The notes beneath the pieces were generated by a model. It was not told where the DNA came from, did no database searches, and worked only from the letters and a program-made list of their open reading frames with translations. A stretch of DNA of 64,000 nt from Roseibium sediminicola (GTDB taxonomy: Bacteria; Pseudomonadota; Alphaproteobacteria; Rhizobiales; Stappiaceae): assembly GCF_023156505.1 (NCBI RefSeq), contig NZ_JALNMJ010000013.1, forward strand, positions 1 through 64,000, in the 5' to 3' direction. The translations under genes were made by a program, and so were the position numbers. The first letter of the stretch is position 1; each line of letters begins with the position of its first letter. Shown piece after piece: positions 55,434 through 64,000 of this stretch.

Positions 55434-56930
55434 CTATTCGGGCATTTCGGAGGCATCCAGCGCGGCTGCCAGGCGCGATTCTTCGCCGAAGTAACGGGCG
55501 CGATCCCAGAATTTCGGACGACCGATACCGGTCGAGCGGTGCCGGCCGATGATGTTGCCGTTCGGATCCTCGCCGATCATGTCATAGATGAAGATATCCT
55601 GCGTCGTGATGATGTCTCCCTCCATCCCCATCACCTCGGTGACATGGGTGATGCGGCGGGAACCGTCGCGCAGGCGGGCAGCCTGAACGACCACATCGAT
55701 GGACGACACGATCATTTCTCGCAGCGTGCGGGAGGGCAGCGAGAAACCGCCCATGGTGATCATTGATTCAAGACGGGACAGGGCTTCGCGCGGCGAGTTG
55801 GCGTGCAACGTGCCCATGGAACCGTCGTGACCGGTGTTCATGGCCTGGAGAAGGTCGAAAGCCTCCGGGCCGCGCACCTCGCCGACGATAATCCGTTCCG
55901 GGCGCATACGCAGACAGTTCTTCACCAGGTCGCGCATGGTGATCTCACCCTCGCCTTCCAGGTTGGGCGGACGCGTCTCCAGCCGCACCACGTGAGGCTG
56001 CTGCAGCTGCAGCTCGGCACTGTCTTCGCAGGTGATGATGCGTTCTGTGCTTTCGATATAAGCGGTCAAACAGTTGAGCAAGGTCGTTTTGCCCGAACCG
56101 GTACCGCCCGAGATCAGAACGTTACAGCGTGACCGGCCGATGATCTGCAGGATCGTCGCGCCTTCCGGCGTGATCGAGCCGAATTTCGTCAGCTGGTCGA
56201 GGGTCAGCTTGTCGCGCTTGAATTTACGAATGGTCAGTGCCGGACCGTCGATCGCCAGCGGCGGCGCGATCACGTTGACGCGGGATCCGTCGGGCAAACG
56301 CGCATCGCAGATCGGGCTGGAGTCGTCGACGCGGCGGCCAACCTGGCTCACAATCCGCTGACAGATGTTCATCAGCTGGGCATTGTCGCGGAAATTCACG
56401 CCGGTTTGCTGAACCTTGCCCGCAGTTTCGATATAGACCGTGTGCGCGCCGTTGACCATGATATCGGCGATGTCGTCGCGGGCCAGCAGCGGTTCCAGCG
56501 GGCCGTAACCAAGCACGTCGTTACAGATGTCTTCGAGCAGGTCCTCCTGCTCGGAAATAGACATCACCACGTTTTTCAGAGCGATGATGTCATTGACGAC
56601 GTCGCGGATCTCGTCGCGCGCATCTTCCGCATCCAGGCGTGCAAGCTGCGACAGATCGATTGCCTCGACCAGAGCATTGAAGATTTGCGCTTTGGTCTCG
56701 TAATAATCGCTGCCCTTCTTGCGCGGCGTTGAGGCACTCGGCTCCGGCGCGGCGGGCAGCGGCGGTGCGGTCGTTTTCGGCTGGGCGGGCTCCGTCTGGA
56801 TCTTCTGCGGCGCAGGCTGCTCAACCCGTTCGGCCGGCTCCGCCGGAGCAGGCTTGTCCTGCAGCCCGGGAACGCCGCCCGGACGGATGGTCTGTGGACC
56901 CGAGGATGAACTGCCACGTCTTCCAAACAT
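55434..56930 (-). CDS. cpaF: Flp pilus assembly ATPase CpaF/TadA
   Basis: A 498-aa secretion ATPase. The Pro/Ala/Gln-rich N-terminal tail (about 15-70) is disordered. The N-terminal domain is at about 75-260, Walker A GGTGSGKT at 275-282, the Asp box around [12 protein letters not shown], Walker [20 protein letters not shown] and the His box [15 protein letters not shown]. It powers polymerisation, and possibly retraction, of Flp pili. It follows cpaE by 30 bp. Confidence 0.96.
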   Translation of the reverse strand: MFGRRGSSSSGPQTIRPGGVPGLQDKPAPAEPAERVEQPAPQKIQTEPAQPKTTAPPLPAAPEPSASTPRKKGSDYYETKAQIFNALVEAIDLSQLARLDAEDARDEIRDVVNDIIALKNVVMSISEQEDLLEDICNDVLGYGPLEPLLARDDIADIMVNGAHTVYIETAGKVQQTGVNFRDNAQLMNICQRIVSQVGRRVDDSSPICDARLPDGSRVNVIAPPLAIDGPALTIRKFKRDKLTLDQLTKFGSITPEGATILQIIGRSRCNVLISGGTGSGKTTLLNCLTAYIESTERIITCEDSAELQLQQPHVVRLETRPPNLEGEGEITMRDLVKNCLRMRPERIIVGEVRGPEAFDLLQAMNTGHDGSMGTLHANSPREALSRLESMITMGGFSLPSRTLREMIVSSIDVVVQAARLRDGSRRITHVTEVMGMEGDIITTQDIFIYDMIGEDPNGNIIGRHRSTGIGRPKFWDRARYFGEESRLAAALDASEMPE

Positions 56931-56960
56931 AACGAACTATCTGCTCCGCTATCAGACCGG

Positions 56961-58268
56961 TCAGCCGGCCTTTCGCTTAAATTTCGACAACAAGCCTCCG
57001 AGCCCTGCCCGGGATGTCTTGCTTGGCTGCGACTTGCCGGACACCGACTGCGCGAGATCCTCAAACATGCGTCCAATGACATGTTTGTTGTCGATTTCCC
57101 CGATCATCTGGCCGTTGTTGGCGGCCGTGCCGAACAGCTGCGGTTCGAACGGGATCGCCGCCTGCACCGTCAGTCCGAGGGCACTGGCAAATTCGTCTGG
57201 CTTGATTTCCGGCCGCTTGGGCACGTTCACCTTGTTCATGATCAGATGCGGCGGCCGGTCATTCGGGCGTAACTGCTTGAGCATGTCGACGGTGTTTTTC
57301 GCATTGCGCAGGTTGGCCAGGTCCGGTTCCGCCACCAGGACGATTTCGTCTGCAGACAGCAATGTCTGTTTCACCCAGCTGTTCCAAACATGCGGCATGT
57401 CCAGCACCACATGCGGCACCGACGCACGCATGGTTTCGATCAGGGCTTCGAAGTCTTTTTCGCTCTGGTCGTAGGTGCGCTCCAGCGTAGCCGGCGCGGC
57501 CAGAAGGCTGAGATGTTCGTTGCATTTGGACAGGATCCGGTCGAGATAGGTCTCATCCAGTCGTTCGGGCGCCGAAATCGCTTCGAACACCCCTTGCAAT
57601 GGGTCCTGATTGTAGTCCAGACCGGCTGTTCCGAAGGGAAGGTCGAGGTCCGAGACGACAACTTCACTCTCAAAGCAGCGTGCCAGCGCCCAGGCGCCAT
57701 TATGTGCGATGGTCGAAGCACCGCAGCCGCCCTTCACGCCGAAAAAAGCGATAGTCCGGCCGAGCGGTTCAGCATCCGGATCGGCATAAAGATTGCCGAT
57801 CGCACCGATCAGCTGAAACACGCTGACCGGCGTGATCAGATATTCACTAACACCGCGCGAAATCAGATCCCGGTAGAGCGTGACGTCGTTGACATCGCCG
57901 ATGACGATCACCTTCGTGCCGGCATCGCAATACTCGGCAAGATGGTCGAGGCTTGAAACCAGGTCTTCCCGGTTTCCGGAGGTCTCGACCACAATCAGGT
58001 TCGGCGTCGGCGCCTGCTCGAAAGTTTCGATGGCACCTGGGATGCCACCCATATCGAGCTTCAGATGGGCCTTGGCCATCCGGCGATCTTCCATGGCGGC
58101 CTCTGCCGTCCGCATGGTCGCGTCCGTCAGGCAAAAGCCATGGATGGTGATGCGCGGAATGGGTCCGATATGGATGCCCTCGTCGCTGCCGGCATAGGCG
58201 TGTTGCGAAGGATCGGAGATGGGGTCCATGTAACCGGACAGGTTTTTCAGGTCTGGGTTGGCACTCAT
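56961..58268 (-). CDS. cpaE: Pilus localisation ATPase CpaE/TadZ
   Basis: A 435-aa ParA/MinD-related protein. Residues about 40-165 form a receiver-like domain (VIVIGDVNDVTLYRDLISRG). The ATPase domain has a deviant Walker A, GVKGGCGAST (177-186), and VVSDLDLPFGTAG and HVVLDMPH. CpaE/TadZ places the pilus machinery, often at the cell pole. It is 8 bp downstream of cpaD. Confidence 0.94.
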   Translation of the reverse strand: MSANPDLKNLSGYMDPISDPSQHAYAGSDEGIHIGPIPRITIHGFCLTDATMRTAEAAMEDRRMAKAHLKLDMGGIPGAIETFEQAPTPNLIVVETSGNREDLVSSLDHLAEYCDAGTKVIVIGDVNDVTLYRDLISRGVSEYLITPVSVFQLIGAIGNLYADPDAEPLGRTIAFFGVKGGCGASTIAHNGAWALARCFESEVVVSDLDLPFGTAGLDYNQDPLQGVFEAISAPERLDETYLDRILSKCNEHLSLLAAPATLERTYDQSEKDFEALIETMRASVPHVVLDMPHVWNSWVKQTLLSADEIVLVAEPDLANLRNAKNTVDMLKQLRPNDRPPHLIMNKVNVPKRPEIKPDEFASALGLTVQAAIPFEPQLFGTAANNGQMIGEIDNKHVIGRMFEDLAQSVSGKSQPSKTSRAGLGGLLSKFKRKAG

Positions 58269-58276
58269 AGTATCAC

Positions 58277-58993
58277 CTAGTCTTCCGCGATCTCGGCACC
58301 GACACCTTCGGTGTAATCGGATGCCGTCACTTCGCCCTTCCTGTAATTCTCAATCACAACCGCCCGGCGGTTCTGATCCGCCGGCGTCGAAGCGCGTGGC
58401 GTCAACAGATCGGAAGGATTGGCGACCATGGTCGCCAGGTTCGCCTGTGTGGCACAACCGAGATTTTCGTAGTCGAAATTCTCGCCGAAACCGCCACCGA
58501 TATTCGACGGCCACGCTCCGCATTCACCCGCCGTTGCCTGCATGCGCGCATAGGACAGCCTGATAGGTGCGTCGGCCGAAGCGTCCGTCACCGAATAGGT
58601 GCGGGTGCTGATGCGTGACCCGGACACCCCGCCCCGCTGCAGCGCCTTGCGGATCTGCGGGGTTACGGAGTGAACCGCGGCCTCGTTGGCGCCGCCCGAC
58701 GGTACCAGAATTTCCACGGAGCCGTTGCCGTGTTGCCGGGAATCGACCCCGAAGGAGGAGATGGTGCCGACGATCGGGCCGCTCAGGCTGCGCGTACTTC
58801 TGCCAATCGGCAGATCCAGTGTTTCCGGCGCTTCGGTAACCACTATCGGATGCCGCAGCCGGTAGTCATTGGATGCCAGCAGCGAGGTCGGCGTCTGGCC
58901 CTGATTCTGGCACCCCAGCACCGCCAGGCAGCCAACAATGACAAGTGCGGTTCTGGAAGCGGTTGCCATCAGGACCTTTTTGTTCCTATTCAT
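58277..58993 (-). CDS. cpaD: CpaD-family pilus lipoprotein
   Basis: A 238-aa protein with a lipobox LAVLGC (Cys near residue 28). It has the CpaD family pattern: DYRLRHPIVVTEAPETLDLPIG (split at residue about 50), then a C-terminal region with GCATQANLATMVANPSDLLTPR. CpaD is a periplasmic or outer-membrane component that helps the secretin. It is 10 bp downstream of cpaC. Confidence 0.93.
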   Translation of the reverse strand: MNRNKKVLMATASRTALVIVGCLAVLGCQNQGQTPTSLLASNDYRLRHPIVVTEAPETLDLPIGRSTRSLSGPIVGTISSFGVDSRQHGNGSVEILVPSGGANEAAVHSVTPQIRKALQRGGVSGSRISTRTYSVTDASADAPIRLSYARMQATAGECGAWPSNIGGGFGENFDYENLGCATQANLATMVANPSDLLTPRASTPADQNRRAVVIENYRKGEVTASDYTEGVGAEIAED

Positions 58994-59003
58994 CCGTCCA
59001 TCC

Positions 59004-60410
59004 TCACTTGTAGATGAAACCGACCTGGCCGTGATACGTGCCTTCGATACCCCCTGTGGGGCTGAAGATCTTGTTCAGACGGTTCAGGAAAATTGCCTCG
59101 GCGTCCGAGGGTGGCATCAGGTTCTTGTCCGGCCGCTGCAGCTTGCTCACCGCGACGGGCTGGACCACGTATGGGGTCACGAACACCACCAGTTCGGACT
59201 GCTGGCGCAGGAAGTCGCGGCTCTTGAACAGGCTGCCGAGGATCGGCACCTGCATCAGGCCTGGAACACCGTCCACGGCCTGCTGGTAGCGTTCCTTGAG
59301 CAGGCCCGCCATGACCAGCGTTCCACCGGACGGCAACTCCATGGTCGATTCGGCGCGCCGTACCTTAAGGGCCGAGATAGTGATGTTGGAGAAAGTCACG
59401 GCACCTTCGTTACTGAGCTCGCTGACCTCGGTCTTGACCCTCAGGCTGATCCGCCCGCCCGACAGGACCACCGGCGTGAAGTCGAGGCCGACACCGAATT
59501 TCTTGAATTCGACGCTGACTTCATTGTCTTTCTGCGCAACTGGGATCGGAAATTCACCGCCCGCCAGGAAGCTTGCGTTTTCGCCTGAAATCGCCGTGAG
59601 CGTCGGCTCCGCGAGGGTCTTGATAACACCATCCCGCTGCAACGCGTCTATCTGGGCTGTGATGCTTGTCGCCCCGCGTGCAAACTGCACACCGCCGACC
59701 GCCTGATTGACGATGCTCGGGTTCACCGAGAAATTCGGCAGGTTTTGAAAGAACGGTGTGAAATTACCTGTCCCCACCGTGCCGGAAAACTGGACCCCGA
59801 GCTGCTTGATGATCGACCGCTCGACTTCTGCAACGGTCACCTTGAGGTGGACCTGATCCTTGCCCTCAACGGCGACCAGGTTGACAATTTCGCTCCCGGC
59901 CTTCGCCCCCTGGAACTTGGCGGCAATGTCGGCTGCCTGCTGGGCTTCCAGCGTGCTTTTGGCGCTGCCGCTCAGGACGACGCTGCCATTCACCGATTCG
60001 GCATGGATCCGGGTTCCCGGAATGAGCTTTTGAATGATCCGGGTCAGATCGGACGTGTCTTTTTCGACGCGAAGGTCAAAACTTGCCAGTTCGCGACCGC
60101 TGCGGCTGAACAGCACCAGACGGGCCTGGCCGGCGGTGTTGCCGATCACGAAGATCCTGCGAGGCGTGCGTAGGACCGCGTCCGCAATTTCCGGGTTGGA
60201 CACCAGCACATCGGCGGTGTCCTCGGCGAGATTGATCACGACGGACCGGCCGACACCCACATTCAGAATCCGGCCGATTGCCCGTTCTCCGGCAGCCACA
60301 TGCACCTGGCTCGGGAAGTTGTCGTCGGCCATTGCAGCGGGCGCCGCCAAGCCGATCAGCGCACCAGACATCAAGGCCGCGGCCGCAATCTTTCGAAAGT
60401 AGTGTTTCAT
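59004..60410 (-). CDS. cpaC: Flp pilus outer-membrane secretin CpaC/RcpA
   Basis: A 468-aa secretin. Signal peptide 1 to about 28 (ending PAAMA). The pilus N-domain follows (VLVSNPEIADAVLRTPRRIF), then a BON-like segment (NGSVVLSGSAKS) and a C-terminal secretin domain with VEGKDQVHLKVTVAEVERS, LAGGEFPIPV and GTLVMAGLLKE. ATG 60410 gives a normal signal peptide and has GAGGGA upstream. ATG 60452 overlaps the cpaB stop (ATGA) and is the alternative, adding 14 residues. Confidence 0.95.
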   Translation of the reverse strand: MKHYFRKIAAAALMSGALIGLAAPAAMADDNFPSQVHVAAGERAIGRILNVGVGRSVVINLAEDTADVLVSNPEIADAVLRTPRRIFVIGNTAGQARLVLFSRSGRELASFDLRVEKDTSDLTRIIQKLIPGTRIHAESVNGSVVLSGSAKSTLEAQQAADIAAKFQGAKAGSEIVNLVAVEGKDQVHLKVTVAEVERSIIKQLGVQFSGTVGTGNFTPFFQNLPNFSVNPSIVNQAVGGVQFARGATSITAQIDALQRDGVIKTLAEPTLTAISGENASFLAGGEFPIPVAQKDNEVSVEFKKFGVGLDFTPVVLSGGRISLRVKTEVSELSNEGAVTFSNITISALKVRRAESTMELPSGGTLVMAGLLKERYQQAVDGVPGLMQVPILGSLFKSRDFLRQQSELVVFVTPYVVQPVAVSKLQRPDKNLMPPSDAEAIFLNRLNKIFSPTGGIEGTYHGQVGFIYK

Positions 60411-60448
60411 TGCGTCCCTCACGCTGGACGTTCTTGTGTCATCCAAGC

Positions 60449-61216
60449 TCATTGCCCACCTGCCTGGCTGGTCACGCCGTATTTGACGTAGCTGACGCCG
60501 CGTCTGCGGTTGTCTTCCTCGACAGCATCATCCGCGGAATCCTGCGCGCTGCGCAGCGCCAGCGAGATGGTTCCGATCTGCTGTGACTGCGCCACGATTT
60601 CGGACTGGCCAAGGGTCAGTTCCAGCGTGGCCGTGCGCTTCGTCGGCAAGTTCTTTTCTTTCTGTTCCCCGGCAGTGGTGGTGTCGATCGCCAGGACCCG
60701 GATGTTTTCCAGGATCGTTTCGCTGCGGGCGCCCGCATCGGATTTTCGTGTCAGGATGAGGTCGACCTTGTCGCCCGGCAGAATGAACCCGCCCGCGCTC
60801 GTTTCCGCCTCGACACTGACCGCAATGGCGCGCTTGCCCTTTGGCAGGATCGCTGCCATGAAACCCTTGTCGGTGTTGATCAGCCGTTCGGGGCGAATGG
60901 GTTCGCCGGCAAAAATCGGCGCGCGGGCGATTCGGCCTTCAAATTCCTTGTGAGCTTCGGAGTTGAGCTCTTTGGTCACCGATCCAAGGGGAATGGCGTC
61001 CTTGGGCCAGTTGGTCCAGGACAGATCATCCTTGGACACTTTGCCACCAAGCTGGATGTCGTTCTTCGCGACCAAAACCTGAGACTTTGGCTGTTCAACT
61101 TCCCGATCCTGGACGACCACCTGTTCAGGTGTGCCACCGGACATCATCACCATTCTGAAGGCGACCAGTCCCGCGGCCACTGCGATTGCCAGTACGAAAA
61201 TTCGTGCGAACTTCAT
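60449..61216 (-). CDS. cpaB: Flp pilus assembly protein CpaB/RcpC
   Basis: A 255-aa protein with an N-terminal signal-anchor (FARIFVLAIAVAAGLVAF) and an SAF/RcpC domain: VLVAKNDIQLGGKVSKDDLS, FAGEPIRPERLI, KGKRAIAVSVEAETSAGGFI (split) and LPGDKVDLILTRK. It modulates secretin gating. It is first in the seven-gene cpaB-C-D-E-F-tadB-C operon. Confidence 0.95.
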   Translation of the reverse strand: MKFARIFVLAIAVAAGLVAFRMVMMSGGTPEQVVVQDREVEQPKSQVLVAKNDIQLGGKVSKDDLSWTNWPKDAIPLGSVTKELNSEAHKEFEGRIARAPIFAGEPIRPERLINTDKGFMAAILPKGKRAIAVSVEAETSAGGFILPGDKVDLILTRKSDAGARSETILENIRVLAIDTTTAGEQKEKNLPTKRTATLELTLGQSEIVAQSQQIGTISLALRSAQDSADDAVEEDNRRRGVSYVKYGVTSQAGGQ

Positions 61217-61683
61217 GACAAATACCCAATATTCCTATGCGCACATGCGCTCCGACACCTAGGATGAGGGGCAATTGGTCAAAACATGGTTAATCAGATG
61301 TAGATGTTTTCAGTTAATATCCATTAACTTTACTGAAGGCTTTCTTAAGAATTCGCATTCTGCGTAGAACGGGACGGAAAACCATGGGGTAATTGCCAGG
61401 ATTTTCGTGACCCGCCGCGGAAGTTATAGCCATAAACCGACGCGGAAACAGAACCGTCGCGGAAGGAAGAGGTTTCAGAATGCGGGCCTGCTGTCCGCCG
61501 TTGTACCCCTTTTTCAGGAACTTGGGTATTTAGTCGGCAAACGACAATGGCGCGTTCGGGCGGGCCGCCCCGAATCCCCTCACGCCGAGGCGCCTGAAGG
61601 ACGGTCGGCTTCTGGGAAGAGTCGGTTGTGGCAGCCCGCGGACTGACCGCAAGAGGGCGCTGCCCATTAAAAAGACGTTGATA
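61217..61683. other. cpaA-cpaB intergenic region with cpaB promoter
   Basis: A 467-bp gap. A near-palindrome GTTAAT-ATCC-ATTAAC (61313-61328) lies about 100 bp before the cpaB start and may be a regulator site. The part from 61400 to 61640 is GC-rich with no convincing ORF; the plus-strand frame at 61407-61646 is Arg-rich and has no ribosome-binding site. A small RNA cannot be excluded. Confidence 0.4.
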
Positions 61684-62187
61684 TCAGATCAGCTGGAACC
61701 AGGACGTGGAGGAATACACCTGCAGCCCGGCGATCGATATGGCAATGCCGTAGGGAATGCCGCTCTTGGTGTCGTGCAAGCGTGCAAACCACTCCTGGCG
61801 GATCAGGACGGAAGGCACGACAGCGTTCTGACGCATGAGAAGAAGCCCGAGGGTCAGGAGCATTCCATAGACAGCGACCAGCAGCACGAACAAGAGCAGT
61901 TCCTGCGAATAGCCAATCCACAAGGCGATCGCACCAATAAACTTGACGTCGCCACCGCCCATCCAACCGAAAGCGAAGAACAGAAAGCAGGGAACGAAGA
62001 CAAGCGCGAAACCAAGCGCATGCAGACCCCAGTCCTGAAGCGGCATGCCCGTTGCGATCGCCAGAAGGGCGAAGCCCGCGATCAGCAGCACGGACACCCG
62101 ATTCTGGATCGTCATGGTCAGCAAGTCTGATGCCCCGCCAAAGGCAACTAGCATCGGGAAAACAACAAGAATAGCGGCCTGGACCAT
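61684..62187 (-). CDS. cpaA: Prepilin peptidase CpaA/TadV
   Basis: A 167-aa A24-type aspartic peptidase with about five or six membrane segments. The catalytic residues are Asp21 (GGASDLLTM) and Asp80 in GGGDVKF, with a later GIPYGIAIS. It lacks the methylase domain of PilD, as usual for TadV/CpaA. It cleaves the Flp prepilin and TadE-type pseudopilins. The pilin gene lies 146 bp upstream on the same strand, beyond a terminator. Confidence 0.95.
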   Translation of the reverse strand: MVQAAILVVFPMLVAFGGASDLLTMTIQNRVSVLLIAGFALLAIATGMPLQDWGLHALGFALVFVPCFLFFAFGWMGGGDVKFIGAIALWIGYSQELLLFVLLVAVYGMLLTLGLLLMRQNAVVPSVLIRQEWFARLHDTKSGIPYGIAISIAGLQVYSSTSWFQLI

Positions 62188-62266
62188 TGCATGCCTGTCT
62201 GTTCGGGAATTGATGCTCCGACCCTAACGGCCAGAGGTTAACATTTCGCGGAAATCGGCGACGCGA

Positions 62267-62299
62267 AAAAAAAACGGGCGGAAAATCCGCCCGTTTTTT
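62267..62299 (-). terminator. Terminator between pilin and cpaA
   Basis: AAAACGGGCGG (62271-62281) pairs with CCGCCCGTTTT (62287-62297) around a 5-nt loop, with A and T runs on both sides. On the minus strand it follows the flp stop by about 35 bp. It would allow much higher pilin than peptidase expression. Confidence 0.9.
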
Positions 62300-62333
62300 C
62301 AGCAACAGCGGCTGGTGACGCCGCCGACTGCGA

Positions 62334-62522
62334 TTAGGAACCGATGTCGGTAGACGCGGTGCTCAGCTGAGTCTGGATCCGGGTGAAGATCGCGCTCAGG
62401 GACGTACCGGTCAGCTGCAGGGCGCCGATGATCACAATGGACAGCAGGCCAGCGATCAGGCCGTATTCAATTGCAGTTGCGCCGGATTCGTCTTTTACGA
62501 AACGGTTGATAAGAGATTTCAT
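62334..62522 (-). CDS. flp: Flp/Fap-family major pilin
   Basis: A 62-aa prepilin with the leader MKSLINRFVKDESG, cleavage expected after Gly14, and mature start ATAIEYGLIAG with Glu at +5 and the Flp-type Tyr at +6. A single hydrophobic helix and a short Ser/Thr-rich tail follow. TTGGAG precedes ATG. It is the main subunit of the tight-adherence pilus. A leader of at least 100 bp with AT-rich DNA upstream suggests a strong regulated promoter. Confidence 0.95.
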   Translation of the reverse strand: MKSLINRFVKDESGATAIEYGLIAGLLSIVIIGALQLTGTSLSAIFTRIQTQLSTASTDIGS

Positions 62523-63047
62523 GTGTTTGCTCCAAGTACCACTGAGTTGACAGCTTCAAAGTTCGCCGGATCTTCTTGTGTCCGTTCGAACATGGGATCA
62601 CCCTAGGACAGAGAGCTTTCCAACCAGTTAAATTTACCATTCGACCTAGAGAAAATCCTGACAAATGTGACTATAGTTAACAGTAGGTATAGATAAAAAC
62701 TTATTAAAACAACCGAAAAACTTTAAAATAAATCTCTTATTTCAAGTAGTACCCGATTTCCACGGCTTTGCATACATAATTTTCCCCACAAGCCTCAGAA
62801 TAACCATTCAAGAATTGTTAAGAGTCATGTCAAAAGACAATATTTTCACTCATAAGGTTGTGGTAGATTTCTCGAAAGATGAAAAGCTCGCCAGTTTTGC
62901 CTGTGTGAATACAACAGAGCATTGGTAAGCAACGCCAAGCCTGAAATAGCGGCAATTTACACTTCTTGGGAGACGCCGTTAGCAGATCGTTCACCACGTT
63001 TGCTGCATGCTGTCGCAAGACGAAATACACATGGAGTACCCATAAGC
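62523..63047. promoter_or_regulatory. AT-rich divergent promoter region of pilin and CpaC-N-like gene
   Basis: A 525-bp gap between divergent pilus genes. From about 62640 to 62890 it is strikingly AT-rich compared with the rest of the window, including GTTAAC (62676-62681) and several TTAA words. No ORF, tRNA or terminator is seen. It likely carries both promoters and sites for global regulators such as CtrA-type proteins or H-NS-like silencers (inference). Confidence 0.5.
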
Positions 63048-63509
63048 ATGTTTACGAACATACTGAAATGGACAGGCGTGCTTGTGATTGCGCTTCAGGC
63101 TGGCACCGCCCTGGCCCAAGACGGCCCGGTCATGGTGACCGTCGATCGCGCCAAGGTGTTTCGCATCGAGGATGGCGCTTCCGCTGTTATCGTCGGCAAC
63201 CCGTTCATCGCGGATGTGGCCATGTTCGACGAAAACACCGTCGTCATCACCGGCAAGAGCTATGGCACCACGAACCTCGTGATCCTGGATGCGAAGAGCA
63301 AACCGATCGTCGACGAAATCATCACCGTGCGGCCGTCCGATGAGGACACCGTCTCCGTCTACAAAAAATCGGCGCGTATCACGATGTCCTGTAATCCGAC
63401 CTGCGAACCGACCCTGCGTCTTGGCGATGCGGGCGAGGCTTTCAAGGAAGTGGCCGATCAGGCAACCGCACGCAACACGCTGGCGACAGAAGCGGCGATC
63501 GGCAAGTAA
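63048..63509 (+). CDS. Secreted protein like the N-terminal domain of CpaC
   Basis: A 153-aa protein with a signal peptide (about 1-24, ending GTALA). The mature part matches the pilus-assembly N-domain of secretins: AKVFRIEDGASAVIVGNPFIADVA and TVVITGKSYGTTNLVILD align by eye with the corresponding part of the CpaC in this locus. It lacks a secretin domain. Two cysteines (SCNPTCEP) near residue 117 could form a disulfide. It lies 26 bp before the TadE-like gene and is probably cotranscribed. Confidence 0.85.
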   Translation: MFTNILKWTGVLVIALQAGTALAQDGPVMVTVDRAKVFRIEDGASAVIVGNPFIADVAMFDENTVVITGKSYGTTNLVILDAKSKPIVDEIITVRPSDEDTVSVYKKSARITMSCNPTCEPTLRLGDAGEAFKEVADQATARNTLATEAAIGK

Positions 63510-63535
63510 GCCTGTCCGTATGGAGTAACCCGGGA

Positions 63536-64000
63536 ATGCGCCTGATCAAAGCGTTCGTTGCCAGAACCCTCAAAGCCCGGAGGTCCTTTCGCAGGGACCA
63601 GCGGGGCACGACTGCCATCGAATTCAGCTTCGTTGCGATCCCATTCTTTCTTGTCGTGTTCGGCATCATTGAGGTGGGCCTGTCTCATTTCGTGAACAGA
63701 ATGGTCGACAACGCGGTCATCAGCGCGTCGCGTATGATCCGCACAGGTCAGGCCAGCAACGCCAGCTACGACGAAGAAGACTTCAAATCTGATATCTGCG
63801 GCTTCCTGCCGGATTTCCTGTGTTCCATGGACCGGATTGTCGTCGACGTGGAAAAGATCGACAGCTTCGATCTGGCAAAGTCGCCTTCGGAAAGCCTTTA
63901 CGACGACGATGGCGAACTGAAGGAAGACTCCAACTACGAAGAATCCGGTTCCGGCGACATCGTCGTTGTGAACGTCATTTACCGATGGCCGATGATCACC
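63536..64000 (+). CDS. TadE-like pseudopilin (partial, runs off window)
   Basis: The frame starts at ATG 63536 and is open for 155 codons to the window end. A basic N-terminus (RSFRRDQRG) leads to the TadE/prepilin-like TTAIEFSFVAIPFFLVVFGI helix, then a periplasmic part with GFLPDFLCSM. TadE/TadF minor pilins are processed by the same CpaA-type peptidase. The C-terminus lies outside the window; a TadF or TadG gene probably follows. Confidence 0.9.
   Translation, partial: MRLIKAFVARTLKARRSFRRDQRGTTAIEFSFVAIPFFLVVFGIIEVGLSHFVNRMVDNAVISASRMIRTGQASNASYDEEDFKSDICGFLPDFLCSMDRIVVDVEKIDSFDLAKSPSESLYDDDGELKEDSNYEESGSGDIVVVNVIYRWPMIT

Noticed and set aside
61407..61646. A 79-codon plus-strand frame upstream of cpaB
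   Set aside because: It has no ribosome-binding site, an Arg-rich composition typical of GC-rich non-coding DNA, and no homology that I recognise.

Overview
The window looks like a chromosomal segment of a high-GC alphaproteobacterium, most likely of the order Hyphomicrobiales and possibly a marine Stappiaceae member (Roseibium/Labrenzia-like). The reasons are the rpmH-rnpA-yidC...engB-argB block, the dapD/dapE and truA-fmt-def blocks, a leucyl aminopeptidase near an NlpC/P60 peptidase, and a Caulobacter/Rhizobium-type cpa/tad pilus locus. The genus is an inference from gene content and order; no database comparison was possible. Most of the window is ordinary core genome, with several accessory inserts.

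Layout. 1-131: the 3' end of an insertion-sequence transposase, then tRNA-Arg(ACG). 0.5-4.3 kb (minus strand): a TVP38-type membrane protein, an FAD disulfide oxidoreductase and a sensor histidine kinase. 4.35-4.63 kb: a structured inverted-repeat element. 4.9-11.7 kb: rpmH, rnpA, yidC, engB, argB and a pyrimidine 5'-nucleotidase, interrupted by an unknown minus-strand gene and a CatB-like acetyltransferase. 12.0-13.8 kb: a LysR regulator, a small secreted Cys-rich protein and a GFA-family protein. 13.9-21.7 kb: a peptide-type ABC importer operon that also carries a HAD phosphatase and a metallophosphoesterase, divergent from its own LysR regulator; the solute-binding gene has an in-frame amber stop. 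21.8-24.6 kb: a GbsR/MarR-type regulator, DUF4166 and a TIGR01777-type epimerase, with matching operator palindromes. 24.9-26.5 kb: MOSC and APH-like genes.

26.5-31.3 kb is a compact four-gene minus-strand operon: two unknown proteins sharing a signature, a DyP-type peroxidase and a cytochrome P450. This is the best candidate here for an undescribed oxidative system. 31.5-35.3 kb holds a CHASE-PAS-GGDEF-EAL protein and a DMT transporter. 35.5-47.1 kb holds dapD, dapE, truA, fmt and def, with membrane and transport genes between them (DUF805, MscS, DUF2189, a solute-binding protein, MarC). 47.2-52.1 kb holds rmuC, a secreted hypothetical protein, an NlpC/P60 peptidase, a MarR regulator and leucyl aminopeptidase.

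52.3-64.0 kb is the Flp/Tad pilus locus. tadD is on the plus strand. cpaB-cpaC-cpaD-cpaE-cpaF-tadB-tadC form one minus-strand operon. cpaA and the Flp pilin follow on the minus strand. Across an AT-rich divergent promoter region lie a plus-strand protein resembling the N-terminal domain of CpaC and a TadE-like pseudopilin cut by the window edge. Together they would give a complete assembly machine: prepilin peptidase, pilin, ATPase, platform proteins, secretin and accessory proteins.

Three intergenic regions carry copies of one inverted-repeat family. No rRNA, CRISPR array, replication origin or prophage was seen.
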